Of a stretch of DNA of 38,681 nt, positions 33,311 through 38,681 are shown in pieces. The position numbers were made by a program, and so were the translations under genes. The stretch lies in assembly GCA_905233455.1 (NCBI GenBank), contig CAJOES010000021.1, positions 1 through 38,681 of the forward strand. The letters run 5' to 3'. A model generated the notes under the pieces. It was not told where the DNA came from. It was given only the letters and a program-made list of their open reading frames with translations, and did no database searches. How positions within the stretch are numbered: position 1 is the stretch's first letter; each line of letters begins with the position of its first letter. This DNA comes from an uncultured Synergistales bacterium (GTDB lineage Bacteria > Synergistota > Synergistia > Synergistales > Aminobacteriaceae).

Positions 33311-34312
33311 TTGCTGGAATCACTAACGGTTACGGGCTTCAGGAAGTACAAAACACTGACATTAAAGGGGCTTGGCCGTATAAATTTCATCATGGGTTCA
33401 AATAACATAGGCAAGACATCAATACTTGAAGCAGTCTACACATGGGCTTGCGGACAAAATATTTTGCCGGTAATATCACGGACTCTTTCACGCGGGAGGT
33501 ATTCAGGAAGCCTTCAATCATACTGGCTCATGAAAGAGATCATTGCACTGTTCCGCGACAAGATTTCACGGCCGTTAGTGATGACATTTGACGGCATGAG
33601 CAACAACGCTTCTGCATGTTTCACGCACAAAGTGTATATCTCTCCGTCGTCGGCAAAATGGGAAGTAACCTGCAACGGAGCTGACCCCATGACATATGAT
33701 GTTTCCGTGCCGGTGCAGAATCTTCCAGAAGCAGAGTCATTCTGTCCTGCAAGATATATCGATATTCTGTCGTATGCCGAGCCTTCCGGTAGTGTCGGGC
33801 TGTATGACTCGCTCAAGAAGAATGGGCTTTTAGCACAGGCCGCGCATGAGATGTCTGAAGTGTTCCCGGATATTGCGGGCTTTGACATGACGGAGGACAC
33901 TGAAGGCACAGCAGTGAGCGTCATACGCACTGACGGAGAAACCCTGCCGCTGTACACATACGGCGACGGCGTGCAGAGATGGTTTCATATTATGGGAAGC
34001 ATGATGCTCTACAGGGACTCGGTTATCTGCATTGATGAGGCGGATACGGGATTTCACCCTGCCGTACAGCATGAGTTCAGCAGGAGTCTTATACGTTCGG
34101 CGGAGAAGAATAACATACAGCTGTTCATCACAACACATAACCTTGAATTTATTGATACGTTCCTTGAAGCATCGGAAAATTTCAGCAAAAACATATCAGA
34201 CAGCATAAAAATAATCACTCTCCGTGAAAGGGAAGACACTCCGGCATTGAGGGTATTGAATGCTTCAGAGGCAATAGAAGCACGGGACAAATTTTCGCTG
34301 GAGCTGAGGTAA
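33311..34312 (+). CDS. AAA ATPase of the RecF/OLD-like type (AAA_15/AAA_21)
   Basis: A 333-aa single-domain ABC-type ATPase. The N-terminal strand MLESLTVTGFRKYKTL leads to Walker A GSNNIGKTS (29-37). An ABC-signature-like YGDGVQRW lies near 217, Walker B is ICIDEAD (240-245, Asp242 and Glu243), and the switch histidine is His276 in TTHNLEF. All catalytic residues are present. Proteins of this layout occur alone or with a TOPRIM nuclease in OLD, Gabija and PARIS defence systems. The next gene, two bases on, encodes a TOPRIM-like protein, so the pair resembles a split OLD. A TTG start with GGGAGG ten bases upstream is used. A housekeeping role in the envelope operon cannot be excluded. Confidence 0.85.
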   Translation: MLESLTVTGFRKYKTLTLKGLGRINFIMGSNNIGKTSILEAVYTWACGQNILPVISRTLSRGRYSGSLQSYWLMKEIIALFRDKISRPLVMTFDGMSNNASACFTHKVYISPSSAKWEVTCNGADPMTYDVSVPVQNLPEAESFCPARYIDILSYAEPSGSVGLYDSLKKNGLLAQAAHEMSEVFPDIAGFDMTEDTEGTAVSVIRTDGETLPLYTYGDGVQRWFHIMGSMMLYRDSVICIDEADTGFHPAVQHEFSRSLIRSAEKNNIQLFITTHNLEFIDTFLEASENFSKNISDSIKIITLREREDTPALRVLNASEAIEARDKFSLELR

Positions 34313-34314
34313 TC

Positions 34315-35040
34315 ATGATGAATCTGATTTTATGCGAGGGCGGGACGGATCAAAGGCTTCTGGGGTCATACCTTGAGCGTTCTATGGGCTGGAAACGCAG
34401 GAACATGAAAACTGCACCCTTCAATCATTATCCGGTGATATGGTACGCAAAGGACGGAAATAAAACGCTGGGAATAATGGCTGTGAACGGGACGAATTTT
34501 TCCGCGCCGCTTGCGGACATTATGAGAAGCGAAATGTTTGAACACACCGTAGAGAGGCTCGCAATAGTTACAGATCATGATGATGCTTCAGCAGAGACAG
34601 AAAGGCTCATGAAGATTCATGATGTCATGTGCAGGGGACTGGGGATAATGCCTTTCTTTGATGATATTGTGCCGTCGCAGTGGGCTGACGTAATATTCTT
34701 TGACGGCTTTGCTTCAAGGTGCGTGATCAAGTTCTGCTACCTTCTTGTGCCTTTGCGTGAAACCGGGGCACTTGAGACATTCATGCTTGAGGCCATATCG
34801 GAGAACCCCGAAATGTGCAATGTAGTTGAGCGGGCAATGTATTTCACCGACGGCGTGAGGGCGACATCACACCGCTATCTGAAGCGGCGCAGGGAAATCA
34901 TAAAGTCCCGGCTTGGCGCGTGCATGGCGGTCTTCAATCCAGACAGGATATTCAACACAACAAACTGGATGATACGTGCTGTAGCTTGGGAGAACTTTGA
35001 AGCTGCGCATAAACAGTTTGAACCGCTCAAACATATATGA
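34315..35040 (+). CDS. TOPRIM-like, DUF3226-type protein paired with AAA ATPase
   Basis: A 241-aa protein with TOPRIM-fold signs: a glutamate motif LILCEGGTDQRLL (Glu8, Asp12) and a DxD-type motif IVTDHDD (Asp87, Asp89). The C-terminal half with GALETFMLEAI near 160 and a basic stretch KRRREIIKSRL near 193 is consistent with DUF3226. TOPRIM nucleases with an AAA partner cut nucleic acid in OLD-like systems, where the ATPase gates the nuclease. It follows the ATPase gene by two bases, so the two are presumably co-translated and work together. The DUF3226 match is from memory of the family pattern. No gene downstream belongs to the pair. Confidence 0.7.
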   Translation: MMNLILCEGGTDQRLLGSYLERSMGWKRRNMKTAPFNHYPVIWYAKDGNKTLGIMAVNGTNFSAPLADIMRSEMFEHTVERLAIVTDHDDASAETERLMKIHDVMCRGLGIMPFFDDIVPSQWADVIFFDGFASRCVIKFCYLLVPLRETGALETFMLEAISENPEMCNVVERAMYFTDGVRATSHRYLKRRREIIKSRLGACMAVFNPDRIFNTTNWMIRAVAWENFEAAHKQFEPLKHI

Positions 35041-35094
35041 TGTTAGAATACTGCACAAATTTATTCATATTCCAATATTTATGGAGGCTGAGAA

Positions 35095-35829
35095 ATGAAA
35101 GTAGTTCATATTCTGGCAGGTTCTTTTTCTGACGGCTGGACTTATCAGGAAAATCTTCTCACAAAATGGCAGCACAAGAACGGCCATGAAGTTACAATGA
35201 TAACTTCCAGATGGTCATGGAATGCAGAAGGATTCATGACCATTCTTCCAGAATACAAGCATGATTATGTTAATGAGGACGGCGTTAGGATAATAAGACT
35301 CCCATGCAGGGGAACGGACAGATATTCAATGGGCTTTGATGATCTTTACCTGTCGATAGAAAGATGTAATCCTGATATTATATTTATGCACGAAGTTACT
35401 CACAATACAAATGCAATAATAGAGTACCTGAGAAATCACCGCAATGTAACTGCATATGCGGACAGCCATTCAGACTTTTCGAACAGCGGAAACAAGAGAA
35501 GCATAAAATTTCAAATAAAACGCATTCTAGGCAGAACGTCAAGAGAATCACGGGCACTGATCCCGTATGTAAAAAAATTTTTCGGCGTGCTTCCGGCGCG
35601 GGTAGATTATCTGAATTACGTATACAAAATCCCTAAAGACAAATGTGAACTGCTCTTAATGGGTGCAGATGATGACCTTGCAGCAGAGGCTGCAAAACCC
35701 GAAGTGCGGAAGAAACTGCGTGAACAATATAACATTTCTCCGGAAGATTTTCTCATAATGACCGGAGGAAAAATAGACTTGGCCAAGTCTCAGACTCTTT
35801 TGCTGATGCTACCGGCAAGGATAACGTGA
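35095..35829 (+). pseudogene. Glycosyltransferase (GT-B, family 1/4 type), N-terminal part, frameshifted
   Basis: A 244-aa open frame encoding the N-terminal half of a GT-B glycosyltransferase: HILAGSFSDGWTYQENLLTK at the start, then a DIIFMHEVTHNTNAIIEYL segment and the start of the C-terminal domain (TGGKIDLAKSQTLLLM). The reading frame then breaks near 35800-35805; the continuation DATGKDNVKLLVFGP is found in the -1 frame, in the next entry. One base appears to be missing. TGGAGG lies before the ATG. Likely acts on LPS or surface polysaccharide, given the neighbouring lipid A genes, but substrate is unknown. Confidence 0.8.
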
Positions 35830-36242
35830 AGCTGCTCGTATTCGGCCCCGTAGCAGATGAACTTAAGGAAAGGTTCAATGCACTTGTTGACGGCAGAAAG
35901 ATTCAGTATGTCCCGTATGTTGAAGGCAAAGACACGTATTCATATTTTGCGTCGGCTGATCTTCTGGTGTTTCCCGGCCGTCATTCTGTATTCTGGGAGC
36001 AGGCTGCAGGTCAGGGAATACCTATGCTCTGCAAGGAATGGGCAGGAACTAAGCATGTTGATTTAGGCGGCAATGTTCGTTTCCTGAAGCATGACAGTAC
36101 TGAAGAAATACAGGGAGAAATTAAGCGGCTATTAGATAACCCTGAAGAGTATAGATTCATGAAGTCGGTTGCAGAACGCGAGGGAATGAAAACATTTTCA
36201 TACAGGAACATAGCAAGGCAAAGCATAGAAGATTATGAGTAA
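35826..36242 (+). pseudogene. Glycosyltransferase, C-terminal part, frameshifted
   Basis: A 138-aa open frame that completes the gene above. It carries the nucleotide-sugar binding half: KLLVFGPVADELKERF, YVPYVEGKDTYSYFASADLLVFPG, and the EQAAGQGIPMLCKEWAGT motif that usually holds the donor-binding glutamate. It overlaps the upstream frame by four bases, but has no ribosome binding site of its own. The intact gene would encode about 382 residues, a normal GT-B length. Either a recent mutation, phase variation or an assembly error explains the break. Confidence 0.8.
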
Positions 36243-36281
36243 TTAGCCGGTAATATTTTTTCAGGTTATCGTGTTATTATT

Positions 36282-36327
36282 CCTCCCGTAATTTAACAGG
36301 CTGAACTGTTAAAACTTTTACGGGAGG
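36282..36327 (+). promoter_or_regulatory. Hairpin sequestering the ribosome binding site of the NikK-like gene
   Basis: Outer arms CCTCCCGTAA (36282-36291) and TTACGGGAGG (36318-36327) are perfect complements. Inside them TTTAACAG (36292-36299) pairs with CTGTTAAA (36306-36313) around a six-base loop, with one four-base bulge ACTT on the 3' side. The 3' arm contains GGGAGG (36322-36327), the Shine-Dalgarno of the gene starting at 36339. It could therefore block translation until opened. Alternatively it is an operator palindrome, or a weak terminator of the glycosyltransferase, since TTTT follows. Confidence 0.65.
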
Positions 36328-36338
36328 TTTTCATTAGC

Positions 36339-37118
36339 ATGAAACGTATTATATCAGTTATACTTCTCCTGACTATTGCGGCAGTTCCCGCATTTCCCCA
36401 CGAACTAACCATCAAGGCTAAAAGCAGTGAGATGAAAGCAGGCGAACCCTTCAATGCGACGGTGCAGTCAGCTCACAGGTTCATTGTTCCGGAAGAGGTT
36501 GAAGTGCTTGAACGCGTCAAGGCGGGAATCATTGAGGACGGAAAGCTCACAGAGTCCAAACTCACGGGAAATGATTCGGAGCTTTGCATTGATTTCACCG
36601 TTACCCCAAAAGACACATCGGGTTCGGTCATGCTTGCGGCCATAAAGGACGGCGAAACATGGTGCGTAACGAACGAGGGCGGGAAGTCAGGAGCGCGCAA
36701 GGATCTTGAGGCAAATGGCTTGAAGGTTCTCACAGCCACGAAGAACGACAAATACGCTAAGGCACTCTACAACACATCACATGACGACAAGAAATATTCT
36801 CAGGTTATCGGGCATCCTCTGGAGATTATCCCCATAACCAACCCTGCGGACGCTAAGACGGGTGAATATTTCCATGTGCGCATACTCCTGAACGGACAAC
36901 CATACACCGGGCCGGTATGGGCAACTTATGACGGTTTCGTTACGGAATATGAGAACACATACGCCTATTACACGGAAGCGGAGAACGGTGAAGCACACAT
37001 CAAAATCACTTCTCCGGGCTGGTGGGGAATAAGGGCATTTCAGGGAGGACTGCCGGGTATTGAAGGAGATTATGACGCTCTGACACTCCGTGCATTCCTG
37101 CTGTTTGAAGTGAAGTAA
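36339..37118 (+). CDS. nikK: DUF4198 periplasmic protein (NikK-like) of a nickel/cobalt ECF transporter
   Basis: A 259-aa secreted protein: signal peptide at residues 1-20 (ISVILLLTIAAVPAFPH) and a mature N-terminus HELTIK beginning with a histidine, as in NikK proteins, where His ligands bind Ni2+. The DUF4198 domain shows YFHVRILLNGQPYTGPVWATYDGF-type sequence near 180 and GWWGIRAF near 228. DUF4198 proteins accompany Ni/Co ECF transporters, presumably passing metal to the membrane core. It is followed with no gap by a NikL-like gene and NikM. The ribosome binding site is inside a strong hairpin. Confidence 0.85.
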   Translation: MKRIISVILLLTIAAVPAFPHELTIKAKSSEMKAGEPFNATVQSAHRFIVPEEVEVLERVKAGIIEDGKLTESKLTGNDSELCIDFTVTPKDTSGSVMLAAIKDGETWCVTNEGGKSGARKDLEANGLKVLTATKNDKYAKALYNTSHDDKKYSQVIGHPLEIIPITNPADAKTGEYFHVRILLNGQPYTGPVWATYDGFVTEYENTYAYYTEAENGEAHIKITSPGWWGIRAFQGGLPGIEGDYDALTLRAFLLFEVK

Positions 37119-37573
37119 TGCGAATCAGAATCTTTCTGCTTGGGCTGGCTATTGCTGGCCTGAGCATTTTACCCGCATATTCTCACGGTGTTGGCTACAG
37201 GGATGCGGGCTTGAAGGCAATAGCGTTAGAGTTCTTCTACTCTACAGGCGAGAAGATGAGCTACAGAGAGGCGCGGGTATTCTCTCCGAATGACAACAAA
37301 TTTGCGGTGCAGTCAGGCAGGACGGACGAACAGGGCAGGTTTGCGTTTGTTCCTGATTGCGTAGGTGAATGGCGCGTGATTGTCCGTGATGAAGAGGGGC
37401 ATCAATGCGAGGCGAAAATAGATATTGCGCAGGAGTTTCTTGACGGCACGGAGAAACACGAAAATATTACGGAGCATGAGACTCTGCCGCAGGGAATGGA
37501 TTTAGTGATACGGGCATTGCTTGGAGTCAGCATAATATTCAACATTGCAATGATATTCAGGAGGAAGGGATAA
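37118..37573 (+). CDS. nikL: NikL-like small membrane component
   Basis: A 151-aa protein with an N-terminal signal/anchor (3-20), a mature start HGVGYRD with histidine, a periplasmic beta-rich domain containing GRTDEQGRFAFVPDCVGEWRVIV, and a C-terminal membrane helix (about 128-147). This matches the NikL/CbiN-like subunit of NikKLMQO nickel transporters. Start overlaps the NikK stop by one base; the NikM start follows its stop directly. The metal (Ni or Co) cannot be told from this gene. Confidence 0.78.
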   Translation: MRIRIFLLGLAIAGLSILPAYSHGVGYRDAGLKAIALEFFYSTGEKMSYREARVFSPNDNKFAVQSGRTDEQGRFAFVPDCVGEWRVIVRDEEGHQCEAKIDIAQEFLDGTEKHENITEHETLPQGMDLVIRALLGVSIIFNIAMIFRRKG

Positions 37574-38170
37574 ATGCACATAAGCGAGGGCATTCTGTCG
37601 GGAACTGTTTTAGCTGTAGGCTGGGCAGGAACATGCGCGGGAATCTCTGTCGGGCTGAAAAAGACTGACACATCAAAAATTGTGCGCACGGCGTTATTGT
37701 CGTCCGCGTTCTTTCTGGCATCTCTCGTGAACGTAAGGATCGGGCCAAGCTCAACGCATCTGTCGCTGATTGCACCTATAGGCTTGGTGCTGGGCTGGTC
37801 ATCATTCCCGGCAATATTCACGGCACTGCTGCTTCAGGCGTTATTGTTCCATTTCGGCGGCTTGCTGGTGCTGGGAGTCAACACATTCTGCATGGCATTC
37901 CCGGCATTGATGGTGTATCTGCTGTTCGGACGTTCGGTGCGTGAACGTACAGGTGTAATATCTGCATTGTTGTCGTTCGTGTCCGGAGCATTGGCGGTCA
38001 TGACCGGAGCGGGACTAGTAGGGCTGAGTCTTGGCCTGACTGACGGGAATTTTGCTGCGGCCTCAAAGATTATCATCATGGCACATGTACCCCTTGCAGT
38101 GATTGAGGGAATCATTACGGCATTCATGATTCTGTGGCTGAAGAAGTCTGCACCGGAGTTCCTGCAATGA
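37574..38170 (+). CDS. nikM: CbiM/NikM substrate-binding S component of ECF metal transporter
   Basis: A 198-aa membrane protein. It begins with MHISEGIL, the hallmark of CbiM/NikM: the N-terminal amine and His2 bind Ni2+ or Co2+ directly. GPSSTHLSLIAPIGL near 55-70, with His61, is a further conserved segment. About six or seven hydrophobic helices are visible. It captures metal and works with the T component (next gene) and an ATPase not in the window. A Shine-Dalgarno AGGAGG precedes the start. Confidence 0.92.
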   Translation: MHISEGILSGTVLAVGWAGTCAGISVGLKKTDTSKIVRTALLSSAFFLASLVNVRIGPSSTHLSLIAPIGLVLGWSSFPAIFTALLLQALLFHFGGLLVLGVNTFCMAFPALMVYLLFGRSVRERTGVISALLSFVSGALAVMTGAGLVGLSLGLTDGNFAAASKIIIMAHVPLAVIEGIITAFMILWLKKSAPEFLQ

Positions 38171-38681
38171 GAGACGCATACACGCTTGAATTTCCCATCA
38201 CCAGCACAGCACACGCAGTAACTGATACTGCGCCTGAAGTGTCAGTGTCATGTTCCGTGCTTTATGCCTTTGCTGTATCTGTGGCAGTGATGCCGGGAGC
38301 TTTGCTGTTTGCGTCAGTTCTGCCAGTCCTCTGCATGTTCAGGCACAATACCAGCATAAAAGCACTAGTGAAGCTCAACATCATTAATGCCGTCATGATA
38401 ATTACTATGGCTTTAACATGGCCTGTGTTCAGTGAGGGGATCACGGCGGGAATGATAATTGCATTGCGCGTGAACATGATATACATAGTCTTTGCGTCTG
38501 TGGTATTTCCTCTGGGAACGGCAAAAATATATTCCGCCCTGTGTTCTATGGGAATACCCGAAAAGCTCCGTGTGCTTATGCTCCTGACATTCAGGGGAAT
38601 ATTCATACTCCATGACAGGCTCAATACTGCATTAGTGTCCGTGAAGCTCCGTGCTCCTGCATTGAGGGGGACAATGAAGCT
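38167..38681 (+). CDS. nikQ: CbiQ/NikQ T component of ECF transporter, partial (3' end outside window)
   Basis: Hand translation from the ATG at 38167 (ATGA overlap with the NikM stop) gives 171 codons, open to the window end. It has about four hydrophobic helices and the CbiQ-family coupling region with LRVLMLLTFRGIFIL and KLRAPALRG, the segment that contacts the ATPase. Full members have about 230-260 residues. The expected ATPase (cbiO/nikO) should follow outside the window. Confidence 0.85.
   Translation, partial: MRDAYTLEFPITSTAHAVTDTAPEVSVSCSVLYAFAVSVAVMPGALLFASVLPVLCMFRHNTSIKALVKLNIINAVMIITMALTWPVFSEGITAGMIIALRVNMIYIVFASVVFPLGTAKIYSALCSMGIPEKLRVLMLLTFRGIFILHDRLNTALVSVKLRAPALRGTMK

Noticed and set aside
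35795-35830. Programmed -1 ribosomal frameshift in the glycosyltransferase gene
   Set aside because: The local sequence TCTTTTG does not fit the X-XXY-YYZ slippery pattern and I see no stimulatory stem or Shine-Dalgarno at the right place; mutation or assembly error is simpler.
36282-36327. NikR operator or NiCo riboswitch before the nickel/cobalt transporter
   Set aside because: The palindrome lacks the GTATGA/TCATAC half-sites of NikR, and the conserved NiCo riboswitch core is absent.
1-38681. CRISPR arrays, tRNA or rRNA genes
   Set aside because: No regularly spaced repeats were seen, and no cloverleaf or rRNA core sequence was recognised in any intergenic stretch.

Overview
The window most likely comes from a motile, anaerobic, outer-membrane-bearing bacterium, and Synergistota is my best guess. 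Lipid A genes (lpxI, lpxB) and an LptF-type permease argue for a Gram-negative envelope. A glycyl-radical pyruvate formate-lyase argues for anaerobic life. The flagellar and LPS gene order fits Synergistota, but this is inference because no rRNA or other marker gene is present.

Layout. 1-1562 (-): N-terminal two thirds of a Ski2-like DExH helicase. 1601-1943 (-): RNase P RNA. 2111-6558 (-): paired chromate-type transporter halves, an HD-domain protein, a CDF metal exporter, a YfcE-like phosphoesterase and an M20 amidohydrolase. 6668-10441 (-): pflB-pflA followed by a CbiK-like chelatase homologue that has lost expected active-site residues, closed by a clear terminator. 10709-13961 (+): galT, a DUF4432 epimerase-like gene and an Rpn/PD-(D/E)XK gene, ending at a bidirectional terminator.

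14033-27180 (-) is a 13 kb flagellar cluster transcribed fliE, fliF, fliG, fliH, fliI, [RelB/RelE-type toxin-antitoxin], fliJ, lytic transglycosylase, MotE-like gene, fliK, flgD, flgE. Two foreign insertions interrupt it. One is a decayed IS200/IS605-like piece between fliF and fliG whose end hairpin can act as a terminator against the operon. The other is the toxin-antitoxin pair between fliI and fliJ.

27541-35040 (+) is one tightly packed run: a DUF4139 secreted protein, a membrane protein with a degenerate GGDEF domain, lptF, lpxI, lpxB, then an AAA ATPase and a TOPRIM-like (DUF3226-like) protein. The last two look like a split OLD/PARIS-like two-gene system carried in the lipid A operon. 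A frameshifted glycosyltransferase follows (35095-36242). 36339-38681 (+) is a NikK-NikL-NikM-NikQ type nickel/cobalt ECF transporter cut by the window end, preceded by an 18-bp hairpin that buries the first gene's ribosome binding site.

The strongest leads are the ATPase/TOPRIM pair, the two insertions in the flagellar operon, the SD-sequestering hairpin before the metal transporter, and the altered CbiK-like protein in the pfl operon.
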